Part shown: piece by piece, positions 15,130 through 23,985 of the stretch
Position numbering within the stretch: the first letter of the stretch is position 1
Layout of the letters: each line of letters opens with the position of its first letter
Program-made: the position numbers and the translations under genes
The notes under the pieces: model-generated
Database searches by the model: none
Seen by the model: only the letters and a program-made list of their open reading frames with translations
Told to the model about the DNA's origin: nothing
Origin: Clostridia bacterium
GTDB lineage: Bacteria > Bacillota > Clostridia > Oscillospirales > Acutalibacteraceae
Assembly: GCA_017399535.1 (NCBI GenBank)
Contig: JAFQBX010000034.1
Span: forward strand, 100,999-164,998
DNA: 64,000 nt
Direction of reading: 5' to 3'

Positions 15130-16562
15130 GCGAGGAAAAGAGAATAAAAACTCATCCCTTAATGATATTCAAGTTTACCCGACGCTATATTTTTATTTTG
15201 CTTTTGCCGCTTGTACGGAGCTTGTTCAACTACGGAGCAACGGGCGTACTGTCCAATCTCGTTATTACAGAATTTATTTTATCAGTACTTATAATCTTGG
15301 TTTCGGTGCTCCGATGGCTTTCCTTTACCCTTACGCTTCATGCCGACTGTATGGTGGTTGATTTCGGGCTTTTTGTCCGTCGTCATGCCGTCATTCCGCT
15401 TTCAAAGGTGTCGGTACTGTCGGTTATAAAGGGTCCCGTGCTTTTTCTTTTCGGCGCCGTTTCGGCTCGGCTCGACACCGATTCGGGCAGGGGAGAAAAG
15501 GCGGATTTCGAAATCTATCTCAGTTTCAAAAATGCCGAACGGCTTTTATCTGTCGCAGGGGACGAAAAGAAGGGTGAGGTGCGTTATAGGTCGCGTATCG
15601 GAATGGCGACGATAATGGCTATTGCCAATGCGTCGGCGCTGACGGGACTTATCATTTTAGCCCCGGCGATAAAGCGAATGGGCGAAATTCTCGGCCGTCA
15701 GATAAATAACGATTTGCGCGATACACTAAGCGTTGCATCGGCTTTGCTTGGGCGAATTGTGCCGCCTGCCGCGACCATAATCGCTGTGATTTTCGCAAGC
15801 GGCTTTGCCGTCTCGTTTATACTTTCGTTTATCAAATACACCCCCTTTAAGCTGTACGATTCGCGACGAAAAATCGCCATAAAGCACGGATTTATTTCCC
15901 ACCATACCACCGAAATTGCCAGAGAATACATCAATGCCGTAATAATAATGGTACCGCCGATAATGCGGTTTTTACGTTTTTGCTGGGTGGGCGTTTCGTC
16001 GTCGGGTTACGGCAAAAGAAGGGGAGAGAGCGAGGTCGTTTTACCGGCGGTAAAACTGCGGGAAGCAAACGATTTTCAGCTTCGCATTTTTGACATTTCG
16101 GTAAAGGAAAAATACGACCTTTCCTGCCCAAGGCGTACCATGAAACGCGCGGTGATTTTGCCCATGGTGATTTTAGCTTTGAGTGTTCTGCTCGAAATTT
16201 ATTTAATAAATATTTTTCATATTTTCAGCGGAATGATTTTGCTTATAATGAGCTTTATTCAGCTAGTTACCCTCTATTATTTGTCGGTGAGGGTGGATTA
16301 TCAGAGAAATGGTGGCGTCAGCTTTTATGACGGGGTTGTGATGGATTCCTACCGCCGCCTGACACTCAAAAAGCTGCGTGTAAAAAGGGACAAAGCGTGT
16401 ATGATAAAGATTTCGCAGGGCCCTTTTGAACGAAAATACGGCGTCGTGAGAATGGCGGTGACCGTCCGTTCACAGCGCCCCCTTACCCTCAAAGCCGTGA
16501 ATTTGGATAAAAATGAGGCGGAGAAAGCGGTTAGGAGATATTTTAAGTCGCAAAAACCTTGA
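15126..16562 (+). CDS. Bacterial PH domain membrane protein, YdbT-like
   Basis: 478 residues with several TM pairs and three bPH2-like segments, the layout of YdbT. PH segment 1 (about 73-150) has VDFGLFVRRHAVIPLSKVSVL; segment 2 (about 240-310) has AIKHGFISHHTTEIAREYINAV; segment 3 (about 395-470) has MDSYRRLTLKKLRVKRDKACMI. The start ATG overlaps the stop of the YdbS-like gene (ATGA, 15126-15129), so the two proteins are probably made in fixed ratio and form a complex. Inference: envelope maintenance or antimicrobial-peptide tolerance, by analogy with B. subtilis YdbST. Confidence 0.78.
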   Translation: MSEEKRIKTHPLMIFKFTRRYIFILLLPLVRSLFNYGATGVLSNLVITEFILSVLIILVSVLRWLSFTLTLHADCMVVDFGLFVRRHAVIPLSKVSVLSVIKGPVLFLFGAVSARLDTDSGRGEKADFEIYLSFKNAERLLSVAGDEKKGEVRYRSRIGMATIMAIANASALTGLIILAPAIKRMGEILGRQINNDLRDTLSVASALLGRIVPPAATIIAVIFASGFAVSFILSFIKYTPFKLYDSRRKIAIKHGFISHHTTEIAREYINAVIIMVPPIMRFLRFCWVGVSSSGYGKRRGESEVVLPAVKLREANDFQLRIFDISVKEKYDLSCPRRTMKRAVILPMVILALSVLLEIYLINIFHIFSGMILLIMSFIQLVTLYYLSVRVDYQRNGGVSFYDGVVMDSYRRLTLKKLRVKRDKACMIKISQGPFERKYGVVRMAVTVRSQRPLTLKAVNLDKNEAEKAVRRYFKSQKP

Positions 16563-16623
16563 AATTTTGACCAATAATGATATAATAGATTTTATATTAA
16601 GTAAATTAGTCGGAGGAATATCA

Positions 16624-18558
16624 ATGGGTGAAAAATTCTATATCACTACCGCAATAGCATATACGTCGCGAAAGCCGCATATCGGCAACTCGTACGAAAT
16701 TGTAATGACCGATGCCATCGCAAGATATAAGCGTATGCAGGGGTATGACGTATATTTTATGACGGGTACCGACGAACACGGACAGAAAATCGAGGAATAT
16801 GCCAATGCGGCAGGAGTAACGCCAAAGGAATACGTTGACAAGGTAGCGGGCGAAATTCGCGAAATTTGCGATCTGCTCAATACTACCTATGATAAATTTA
16901 TCAGAACCACCGATTCCGACCACGAAAAAACGGTACAGAAAATATTTAAAAAGCTTTATGAGCAGGGCGATATTTACAAATCGGAGTACGAAGGACTTTA
17001 TTGCACACCGTGTGAATCCTTCTGGACACCGAGTCAGCTCGTTGACGGAAAGTGCCCCGACTGCGGACGTGACGTCCACGCCGAAAAGGAGGAGGCATAC
17101 TTCCTTCGCCTCTCGAAGTATCAAACTCAGCTCGAAAAGTTTATCGAGGAAAACGAGCATTTTATCTATCCCGAAGCCAGAAAAAAAGAAATGCTCAATA
17201 ATTTCATAAAGCCGGGATTACAGGACCTTTGCGTTTCGCGTAATTCGTTCAAGTGGGGAATTCCTGTCGATTTCGACCCTGAGCACGTCGTGTACGTCTG
17301 GATTGATGCCCTTTCAAACTATATTACCGGTATCGGATATGACCCCGACGGCTCGTCCGAAATGTATAAAAAATATTGGCCTGCCGACGTTCACATTATC
17401 GGAAAGGACATTGTCCGTTTCCATACGATTTACTGGCCGATTATGCTTATGGCTCTCGGTGAGCCGCTTCCGAAGCAGGTTTACGGTCATCCGTGGCTCC
17501 TTTTCGGCGAGGACAAGATGTCAAAGTCACGCGGAAACGTTATCTATGCCGACGAGCTTTGTGCCCGTTTTGGCGTTGACGCTGTCAGATACTATTTGCT
17601 TTCCGAGATGCCCCATGCCGCCGACGGTGCCATTACCTACGAAACGATTATCGAGCGATTCAATTCCGACCTTGCCAATACCCTCGGCAATCTCGTTAAC
17701 CGCACAATCGCAATGCAGAATAAGTATTTTGACGGCGTAATTCAGCCCTCCGACGTGACCGAAGAGGTTGACGACGAGCTCAAAAACGCTGTTAAAAAGG
17801 CGGTTTCTGACGTCGAAAAGTACATTTCCGAATACAGAATGGCCGATGCTGTCGAGGCGGTAATGAACCTCGCCCGTCGCTCGAATAAATACATCGACGA
17901 AACAGCACCTTGGGCACTAGCAAAGGATGAGGAAAATAAATCGCGACTCGGCACCGTGCTTTATAATTTGTTAGAGAGCATCCGCGTAATTGCCGTGCTT
18001 CTGTCGCCCTTTATGCCCTCAACCGCTGACGAAATTTTCGCTCAGATGAACTGTGACGAGCGCAGCTACGAATCGGTTGCTGATTTCGGCGGAATCAAGG
18101 TGGGAACAAAGGTCGGCGAAGCAAAGCCCCTTTTTTCGCGCATCGATGCCGAAAAGATGCTTGAAGAAATCCATGCCGAAATCGAAGCAAAGAAGGTCGC
18201 CGCAGCAAAGGCGGAGGAAAATCTCGTTACATTGCCCGAAATCAGTATTGATGATTTTGCAAAGGTTGAGCTTCGCGCGGCAAAAATAACCGCCTGCGAA
18301 CCGATTAAAAAGGCAAAAAAACTGCTCAAACTGACCCTCAACGACGGCACAGGTAAGCCGAGAACGGTAGCTTCCGGAATAGCTAACTACTATACTCCCG
18401 ACGACCTGATTGGAAAGACGGTCATTGTCGTAGCTAATCTCAAACCTGCCGTACTCTGCGGAGTCGAAAGTCAGGGAATGATTCTCGCTGCCGATACCGC
18501 CGACGGAGTAAAGGTTGTATTCCTCGACGGAGTAGAACCCGGCTCAAAAATCAGATAA
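16624..18558 (+). CDS. metG: Methionyl-tRNA synthetase with C-terminal tRNA-binding domain
   Basis: The start is ATG at 16624 with CGGAGGAA 6 nt upstream, giving MGEKFYITTAIAYTSRKPHIGN (644 residues); the frame extends further upstream only by chance. Class I motifs: HIGN (HIGH box) near residue 20, zinc-binding YCTPCESF...GKCPDCGR, and KMSKS (GEDKMSKSRGN, about 296-306). The C-terminal EMAP-II/Trbp-like domain (about 540-644) includes VELRAAKITACEPIKKAKKLLKL. It charges tRNA-Met and initiator tRNA. No T-box or S-box precedes it. It is followed by a hairpin and tatD, the usual Firmicutes neighbour. Confidence 0.96.
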   Translation: MGEKFYITTAIAYTSRKPHIGNSYEIVMTDAIARYKRMQGYDVYFMTGTDEHGQKIEEYANAAGVTPKEYVDKVAGEIREICDLLNTTYDKFIRTTDSDHEKTVQKIFKKLYEQGDIYKSEYEGLYCTPCESFWTPSQLVDGKCPDCGRDVHAEKEEAYFLRLSKYQTQLEKFIEENEHFIYPEARKKEMLNNFIKPGLQDLCVSRNSFKWGIPVDFDPEHVVYVWIDALSNYITGIGYDPDGSSEMYKKYWPADVHIIGKDIVRFHTIYWPIMLMALGEPLPKQVYGHPWLLFGEDKMSKSRGNVIYADELCARFGVDAVRYYLLSEMPHAADGAITYETIIERFNSDLANTLGNLVNRTIAMQNKYFDGVIQPSDVTEEVDDELKNAVKKAVSDVEKYISEYRMADAVEAVMNLARRSNKYIDETAPWALAKDEENKSRLGTVLYNLLESIRVIAVLLSPFMPSTADEIFAQMNCDERSYESVADFGGIKVGTKVGEAKPLFSRIDAEKMLEEIHAEIEAKKVAAAKAEENLVTLPEISIDDFAKVELRAAKITACEPIKKAKKLLKLTLNDGTGKPRTVASGIANYYTPDDLIGKTVIVVANLKPAVLCGVESQGMILAADTADGVKVVFLDGVEPGSKIR

Positions 18559-18571
18559 AAAATAAAATAAG

Positions 18572-18603
18572 CGGCACTGTGTTTTGTAATATGCACAGTG
18601 CCG
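18572..18603 (+). terminator. Hairpin between metG and tatD
   Basis: CGGCACTGTG (18572-18581) pairs with CACAGTGCCG (18594-18603). No U-tract follows, so it may be a weak terminator or an RNA-processing or stability element rather than a full stop. Confidence 0.6.
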
Positions 18604-18630
18604 TATATGTATAATAATGAGGAAAAAATA

Positions 18631-19440
18631 ATGATTATCGATTCATTTGAAATACCCGAACTTGCCGCTGACGAGCGAATTTTCGATTCACACGCTCATT
18701 ATGACGACGACTCATTTGATGCCGACCGCGATACTCTTTTTGCCGATTTAGAAAGGTTTGGCGTGTGCGGAATAATCAATAACGGAAGCAGCTTTGAGCT
18801 GTGCAAAAAGGGACTGAAATTAGCCGAAAAATACCCTTTTTTATATCAGGCGGTGGGAATCCATCCCGAGTTTGCCGCTGACGTTTCTGACGCCGAATTT
18901 GCCGAGCTCGAAGCCATGCTTGATAATAAAAAGGTGGTTGCCGTGGGCGAAATCGGACTCGACTATCACTATGACGACGGCCCATCAAAAGAGGTTCAGC
19001 ACGAGGTTTTTGTCCGCCAAATCGAACTAGCGCAAAAGCACAATTTACCCATAATCGTACATGACCGCGACGCTCACGCCGACGTCCTCGAAGTGCTCAA
19101 AAAGTATCGACCAAAGGGAGTTGTCCACTGCTATTCAGGTAGCGTCGAGATGATGAAAGAGATTCTAAAACTCGGTATGTATATCGGAATGACCGGCGTC
19201 GTAACCTTTAAAAACGCACGAAAGGCGGTCGAATGTATGGAGGAGATACCCCTCGACCGACTGCTTATCGAAACCGATTGTCCGTATCTCGCACCCGTAC
19301 CATTCAGGGCAAAGCGGTGTAATTCCTCGATGATTACCTTCACCGCCGAAAAAATTGCCGAGATAAAGGGCGTTTCCCGTGCGAAAGTCCTCGCCGCCAC
19401 CCGCGAAAACACAAACCGCCTATTTAATCTCAATCTATAA
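18631..19440 (+). CDS. tatD: TatD-family metal-dependent hydrolase (DNase)
   Basis: 269 residues from ATG 18631, which has GAGG at 8 nt; an upstream ATG at 18598 lies inside the metG-tatD hairpin and is unlikely. TIM-barrel metallohydrolase motifs: FDSHAHYDD (metal H-x-H), GEIGLDYHYDD, PIIVHDRDAH, VVHCYSGSVE and IETDCPYLAP. TatD proteins are 3'-5' exonucleases that act on DNA or RNA ends in repair and quality control. It sits downstream of metG, a widely conserved pair. Confidence 0.94.
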   Translation: MIIDSFEIPELAADERIFDSHAHYDDDSFDADRDTLFADLERFGVCGIINNGSSFELCKKGLKLAEKYPFLYQAVGIHPEFAADVSDAEFAELEAMLDNKKVVAVGEIGLDYHYDDGPSKEVQHEVFVRQIELAQKHNLPIIVHDRDAHADVLEVLKKYRPKGVVHCYSGSVEMMKEILKLGMYIGMTGVVTFKNARKAVECMEEIPLDRLLIETDCPYLAPVPFRAKRCNSSMITFTAEKIAEIKGVSRAKVLAATRENTNRLFNLNL

Positions 19441-19493
19441 ACTATCGTGCAAAAAAAGCAGACTCATATGGGTTGCACTCTAAAGGAAAGTAA

Positions 19494-19533
19494 AAGAGCT
19501 GTGTAGAAATTTTCTACACAGCTCTTAATTTTG
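19494..19533 (+). terminator. Terminator of tatD
   Basis: AAGAGCTGTGTAGAAA (19494-19509) pairs with TTTCTACACAGCTCTT (19512-19527), then AATTTTG. Confidence 0.85.
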
Positions 19534-19544
19534 TCTTATACCGT

Positions 19545-19582
19545 AACAAGCAGGACATTTAGACGCCCAAATGTCACTTGTT
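19545..19582. other. Isolated interrupted inverted repeat
   Basis: AACAAG (19545-19550) and GACATTT (19554-19560) pair with AAATGTC (19569-19575) and CTTGTT (19577-19582). There is no T-run on either strand, so it is not an evident terminator. It lies between tatD and a convergent gene. Confidence 0.4.
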
Positions 19583-19652
19583 AGGAGAACCTAAAACCCT
19601 TAACCTTGCTCACACTGCATAGCATCCTGTGGTGCAGTATGCAAAAGCGAAA

Positions 19653-20039
19653 TTATTTTACAAGTGTAAATACAAATATTCCCAGAATATCCAATATAAC
19701 ACCGCCGATTATGGCAATGAGCGTTACCCAATGTCCTAAGTATTGTTTTATTAAAGCCATAAAACAATTCACAATACCAACGCCTATTGAAGCCGAACCA
19801 ATTAGCCCTAAAATACCGCCGATTGCACCCAATATATTGCCACTTTGTGTAGTCGGGTTAAAAGCATTGCTGGGAGCAATACATAAATAAATAATAAAAG
19901 GTATCAATACTATGACAATTGAAAGTATTGTGTGAAGTGTATATAATTTACCGTATTTTTCCTTCAAATATTTTTCTTGCTTTGGCGAGAAATAGTTCTT
20001 TACATTTTTGGGCAAATTCCAATAATCGTTAAATTTCAT
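19653..20039 (-). CDS. Small three-TM membrane protein, hypothetical
   Basis: 128 residues. A charged N-terminus (MKFNDYWNLPKNVKNYFSPK) is followed by three hydrophobic segments (about 37-53, 67-92 and 102-125), the middle one Gly-rich (ILGAIGGILGLIGSASIGVG). AAGGGG precedes the ATG at 6 nt. No family recognised and no operon partner: tatD converges on one side and a repeat cluster lies on the other. Confidence 0.6.
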   Translation of the reverse strand: MKFNDYWNLPKNVKNYFSPKQEKYLKEKYGKLYTLHTILSIVIVLIPFIIYLCIAPSNAFNPTTQSGNILGAIGGILGLIGSASIGVGIVNCFMALIKQYLGHWVTLIAIIGGVILDILGIFVFTLVK

Positions 20040-20127
20040 TTTATTCCCCTTACTCTCAACCGATTATCTAATTGTTTTATTTAATTATATCACAACGATT
20101 TTAAATTAACAACACGATTGTTATTTT

Positions 20128-20331
20128 AGTGATATTCCGACTATTGTCGGAGTGATATTATTGCCTTACGGCAATAGTGTTATTGAAACCTTGCGGTTTC
20201 AGTGATATTTTATTCGCTCATAACTGCCGAAGGCAATATCACTTGGATTTTAGTCCAAATATCACTGCGAAGCAATAGAACTCGCCGTTAGGCGAATAAA
20301 ACTGGCGTTGTATCCTTACGGGTACAACGCC
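20128..20331. repeat. Cluster of short hairpins joined by AGTGATATT / ATATCACT spacers
   Basis: Successive palindromes with different stems but similar loops: CCGAC-tatt-GTCGG (20137-20150), TTGCC-ttac-GGCAA (20161-20174), AAACC-ttgc-GGTTT (20186-20199), TGCC-gaa-GGCA (20225-20235), TTGGA...TCCAA (20243-20258), TGC-gaa-GCA (20266-20274), TCGCC-gtta-GGCGA (20282-20295) and a 12-bp stem GGCGTTGTA...TACAACGCC (20304-20331). The left half uses AGTGATATT as spacer, the right half its complement. The last hairpin followed by AGTTTTATT on the minus strand can end glgP transcription. Apart from this the interval 20040-20349 holds no gene. Confidence 0.8.
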
Positions 20332-20349
20332 TAGGAGTCTGCTTTTTTA

Positions 20350-22713
20350 CTATATCTCAGATATTTTCCAAATGTCACTTGCGTATTCGCTTATGGTTCT
20401 GTCGGACGAAAATTTACCGCTTGAAGCGAGGTTTTTGAACCCCTTTTTAGCGAATTCGGTTCTGTTTTTTGTGTCGCGGTTGAGCTTCATTCTTGCCTCG
20501 TAGAAGGTGGTGAAATCAAGCAACAGATAGTATTTATCCGCCTTTTCATATTCCGAATCGGTGAGCAGTGAATCAAATATTTCCTTAAAAACGCCGCTCT
20601 TTCCGTCGTCAAAGGTGCCGTCAACCAAGGTGTTCAGCACCCTGTTGATTTTCGCGTTGTTTTTATACAAATTTTGCGGCTCGTATTCATCCTTTATTTC
20701 ATCGAGCGTTTCCACCGTCATACCAAAAATATAATTATTTTCCTCACCGGCTTCGTTGACGATTTCAATATTTGCGCCGTCGAGAGTACCGAGTGTAACC
20801 GCGCCGTTCATCATCATTTTCATGTTTCCCGTACCGCTTGCTTCGGTGCCTGCGGTCGAAATCTGAACCGAAACGTCAGCGGCGGCTACCAACTTTTCCG
20901 CATAAGTCACGTTGTAGTTGGGCAGGAAAACAATTTTCATATATTTCGAAACTTCTTTATCATTTTCAATCATCTTTGCGATTTCGTTGATGAATTTAAT
21001 GATGCCCTTTGCCCGTCTGTATCCCGGTGCCGCTTTTGAAGCAAAAATGAATGTGGTCGGCTCAAAATCGGTTATCGCGCCGTCCTTAATATCGTAATAA
21101 ATCGCAAGCAGCACAAGAGCGTTGAGCAGCTGCCTTTTGTATTCGTGGAGCCGCTTTATCTGGATGTCAAATACTGTGTCTGGGTCGATTTTTATGCCGC
21201 ATTTTTCAAATAAATATTCCGCCAACTGCTCACGTTTTTTCTTCTTTATTTTCATAAAGCTGTCGATAACCGCGCTGTCATTTTCAAAGTCGTGAAGGTG
21301 ACTTAGTTCGCTCGTATCGGTTATCCATTTATCGCTCGAAAGCAGCCCCGTAATAAGTGTCGAAAGCTCATCGTTGCATAAACGGAGCCATCTTCTCTGG
21401 GTAATACCGTTTGTTTTGTTTCGGATTTTGTTGGGATATATCTTGTGCCAATCTGACAGAAGCTCGTTTTTTAGTATTTCCGTGTGAATGGCGGCAACTC
21501 CGTTTACTGCCGACGAAGCATATACGGCGAGGTTAGCCATATACACCGTATCGTCCTTAATAATCGAAAGCTTATCAATAATTTCGCTGTCTATCTTTCT
21601 TTCCGAAAGTTCCTCTTTCATCGCCGTGTCAATCTTTTTTATAATTGGAGCTATCTGGGGCAGGGTTTCTTCAATGAGCGCCATATCCCATTTTTCGAGT
21701 GCTTCCTGCATAACCGTATGATTGGTGTAATTGAAAATATTTCTTGCCATTTCGAGCGCTTTGTCAAAGGTTATACCCATTTCCATCATAATACGGATAA
21801 ATTCGGGTATCGCAAGTACGGGGTGGGTGTCATTTAGCTGAATGGTCGCGTGTTTTTCGATTTCGTTTGTACTGCCGTGAGCGAATATAGTACGCCTGAT
21901 TATATCTTGAAGCGATGCCGACGTGAAAAAATACTGCTGTTTCAGACGGAGTATTTTTCCTTCCTTTTTCGTATCATTTGGGTATAATACTCGCGAAATA
22001 TTCTCGGCGTTATTTTTGTCACTCAGCGCCTTGTCATATTCCTGCTCGTTAAATAGCATAAAGTCAAAGGGTTCGGTCGGCTCTGCTTGCCATAATCTCA
22101 GAGTTCCGATATTGTCGGTGCCATAGCCGAGTATCGGCATATCGTATGCCACCGCGGTCACACTCTGGTCGCCGAAATCAACCGTAACGGCAAGGTCATC
22201 CCTTCGTATCGACCAGGGGTCACCGCCGCGTGTCCAGTCGTCAATTTTTTCGACCTGTTCTCCGTCCTCAATCTCCTGCTTAAAAAGCCCGTATTTATAT
22301 CTGATTCCGTATCCCATCAGCGGCAAATTGAGTGTCGTCGCGCTATCAAGAAAGCAAGCCGCAAGCCGTCCTAAACCGCCGTTTCCGAGTGCTGCATCCT
22401 CACAGCTTTCGAGGTCTTTAAGCGACAACCCCTTTTCGCCGAGCAGAGCATCAATTTTATCGGTCAGCCCCAAACAAAGCAGGTTGTTAAAAATAGCCCT
22501 GCCGACCAAATATTCAGCCGAAAAGTAGTAGGCACATCTCGTCTTTTTCTGCTTTTCTCGGCTTATCTTCCACATTTCAGCAATTTGCGCAATAATCGAG
22601 CGTGACACAGCCGTATGAAGCTGATTTGGCGCAATATCATTCAGCCCGTTTGCGAAAAGGGCTTTTGAAATAATTTCGGCCTCGTTAATTATTGTTTTAT
22701 CGTTAATATTCAT
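20350..22713 (-). CDS. glgP: Glycogen/maltodextrin phosphorylase
   Basis: 787 residues from ATG 22711-22713, which follows GGAGGCGGAAA; the frame is open further but without a ribosome site. This is a GT35 family enzyme: N-terminal AEYLVGRAIFNNLL, DAALGNGGLGRLAACFLDS, GYGIRYKYGLF, and the PLP-lysine block EASGTGNMKMMMNGA followed by LGTLDGANIEI. It releases glucose-1-phosphate from alpha-1,4-glucan using phosphate in the cytoplasm. No other glycogen genes are adjacent. It is monocistronic, bounded by the YfcE terminator upstream and the hairpin cluster downstream. Confidence 0.96.
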   Translation of the reverse strand: MNINDKTIINEAEIISKALFANGLNDIAPNQLHTAVSRSIIAQIAEMWKISREKQKKTRCAYYFSAEYLVGRAIFNNLLCLGLTDKIDALLGEKGLSLKDLESCEDAALGNGGLGRLAACFLDSATTLNLPLMGYGIRYKYGLFKQEIEDGEQVEKIDDWTRGGDPWSIRRDDLAVTVDFGDQSVTAVAYDMPILGYGTDNIGTLRLWQAEPTEPFDFMLFNEQEYDKALSDKNNAENISRVLYPNDTKKEGKILRLKQQYFFTSASLQDIIRRTIFAHGSTNEIEKHATIQLNDTHPVLAIPEFIRIMMEMGITFDKALEMARNIFNYTNHTVMQEALEKWDMALIEETLPQIAPIIKKIDTAMKEELSERKIDSEIIDKLSIIKDDTVYMANLAVYASSAVNGVAAIHTEILKNELLSDWHKIYPNKIRNKTNGITQRRWLRLCNDELSTLITGLLSSDKWITDTSELSHLHDFENDSAVIDSFMKIKKKKREQLAEYLFEKCGIKIDPDTVFDIQIKRLHEYKRQLLNALVLLAIYYDIKDGAITDFEPTTFIFASKAAPGYRRAKGIIKFINEIAKMIENDKEVSKYMKIVFLPNYNVTYAEKLVAAADVSVQISTAGTEASGTGNMKMMMNGAVTLGTLDGANIEIVNEAGEENNYIFGMTVETLDEIKDEYEPQNLYKNNAKINRVLNTLVDGTFDDGKSGVFKEIFDSLLTDSEYEKADKYYLLLDFTTFYEARMKLNRDTKNRTEFAKKGFKNLASSGKFSSDRTISEYASDIWKISEI

Positions 22714-22768
22714 TTTCCGCCTCCGTAAATTGATATGTTTACAAAGGCATTTTTCCCAATTAAAATAA

Positions 22769-22812
22769 AAAAATGCGAACAAGTGCTTTTAAAATTGGCA
22801 TTCGTTCGCATT
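22769..22812 (-). terminator. Terminator of the YfcE-like gene
   Basis: AATGCGAAC (22772-22780) pairs with GTTCGCATT (22804-22812). The minus strand continues with TTTTTTTATTTT. Confidence 0.85.
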
Positions 22813-22818
22813 ATTTTT

Positions 22819-23286
22819 TTAAATATTAACTATGTTTGTCATGATTCCCGAAGGTGTAATTTCAATAATTCCGTAACTGTTTAGGATGCCTTTACCTGCC
22901 GAGCCGGGATTAAGAATATAAAGTCCGTCACGGTATTCGTTATGCGCGATATGCGTATGCCCGTAAAGCATAATGTCACATTCGTTTCGTTTCGCCTCGG
23001 CTATCATTTCGCCGAAACCGAATTTGACGCTGAACGTATGACCGTGAGCGATAAGAAACTTTTTTCCGCCTAAGAATATGATTTTTTCATTGTCTGCACT
23101 GCAACCAAGGTCGCAGTTTCCCTTTACCGAGATGCAAAGCTTGTCATTGAAATAAAGCGAAAAATCCTCAAAGTCACGCCATCCGTCACCTAAAAAGATA
23201 AAGGCGTCGGCGTCCCTTTGCGAAAGCCCGATGTCAATGAGATTTCCGCATTTTCCGTGCGAGTCTGACATTACAATAATTTTCAT
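22819..23286 (-). CDS. YfcE/MJ0936-family metallophosphoesterase
   Basis: 155 residues with the compact calcineurin-like signature: MSDSHG (D-x-H), FLGDGWRD (GD), VKGNCD (GNxD), IAHGH and YGHTHIA (GH-x-H), ending LNPGSAGKG. Family members are Mn-dependent phosphodiesterases acting on model phosphodiesters or cyclic nucleotides; the physiological substrate is usually unknown. GAGG precedes the ATG at 10 nt. Transcribed toward glgP but separated by a terminator, and divergent from the small-protein operon at 23340. Confidence 0.9.
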   Translation of the reverse strand: MKIIVMSDSHGKCGNLIDIGLSQRDADAFIFLGDGWRDFEDFSLYFNDKLCISVKGNCDLGCSADNEKIIFLGGKKFLIAHGHTFSVKFGFGEMIAEAKRNECDIMLYGHTHIAHNEYRDGLYILNPGSAGKGILNSYGIIEITPSGIMTNIVNI

Positions 23287-23339
23287 ATCGTGTAACCTCG
23301 TATCATATAATGTATTGAAAAAATTAAAAGGGTGATTTT

Positions 23340-23579
23340 ATGAGCAATAATCATGAAAATTTAATAAATTCGGCGGCAAAGCATCTCGGCACAACTCCCG
23401 ATGCGATTAAATCAGCCGTTCAAAGCGGCTCGGTGGATAACTTAATTTCGAGTATGCCGCCCGAAGAAGCGGAAAAGTTAAAGAAATTTTTATCAAACAA
23501 GGCGGCAACGGAAAAGCTTTTAAAATCGCCGCAGGTGCAGGAGCTGATGAGTAAGCTGATGGGTAATAAAAATGAATGA
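23340..23579 (+). CDS. Small helical protein, hypothetical
   Basis: 79 residues, soluble and strongly helical (AAKHLGTTPDAIKSAVQSGS..., MPPEEAEKLKKFLSNKAATEKLL). It is the first gene of an apparent operon and overlaps the next by 8 bp. The ribosome site is weak (AAAGGGTG, 5-6 nt). Similar short helical proteins occur next to a partner like the following gene in Clostridia, but I know of no assigned function. Confidence 0.7.
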   Translation: MSNNHENLINSAAKHLGTTPDAIKSAVQSGSVDNLISSMPPEEAEKLKKFLSNKAATEKLLKSPQVQELMSKLMGNKNE

Positions 23580-23970
23580 TATTGTATCCCAACTTTCGTC
23601 GTTTATCGAAAGCGAAGAGGGAATGAATACGGTGAAAGGTTTGGCGGAATCGCTTATGTCGGGCGATTCTGACATTTCGTCGCTGCTTTCGTCCATAGTG
23701 CCGGATGTGTCGTCATCAATTCCACCGCCGCAGAAAAAGGAAGAAAAGGTTGACACGTCACTACCGATTTCGCCCGACCAGCTTTCGTCAATAATGCAAA
23801 TTATGCGAGCATTCAACAGCTCGTCCGATGATTCGAGGACACGGCTGCTTTTGGCGCTGAAACCACATTTGAGCGAAAAGCGACGTGAACGCGTGGATAA
23901 GGCGATAAAAATAATGAAGCTCCTTGCGATAATGCCAATGATAACCGAAAGCGGTATTTTTAAATTATAG
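23572..23970 (+). CDS. Hypothetical helical protein with low-complexity middle
   Basis: 132 residues. It starts with ATG overlapping the previous stop by 8 bp (translational coupling). A Ser/Asp-rich middle (SLLSSIVPDVSSSIPPPQKK) precedes a C-terminal helical region (DQLSSIMQIMRAFNSSSDDSRTRLLLALKPHL...). The pattern of one acidic low-complexity half and a C-terminal LLLALKPHLSEKRRERVDKA segment suggests a small scaffold or interaction protein. No family assigned. Confidence 0.68.
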   Translation: MNDIVSQLSSFIESEEGMNTVKGLAESLMSGDSDISSLLSSIVPDVSSSIPPPQKKEEKVDTSLPISPDQLSSIMQIMRAFNSSSDDSRTRLLLALKPHLSEKRRERVDKAIKIMKLLAIMPMITESGIFKL

Positions 23971-23985
23971 CACATTTATTTTATT

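Noticed and set aside
16563..16623. T-box or S-box before metG
   Set aside because: Only about 60 nt separate metG from the preceding gene and no conserved block is visible.
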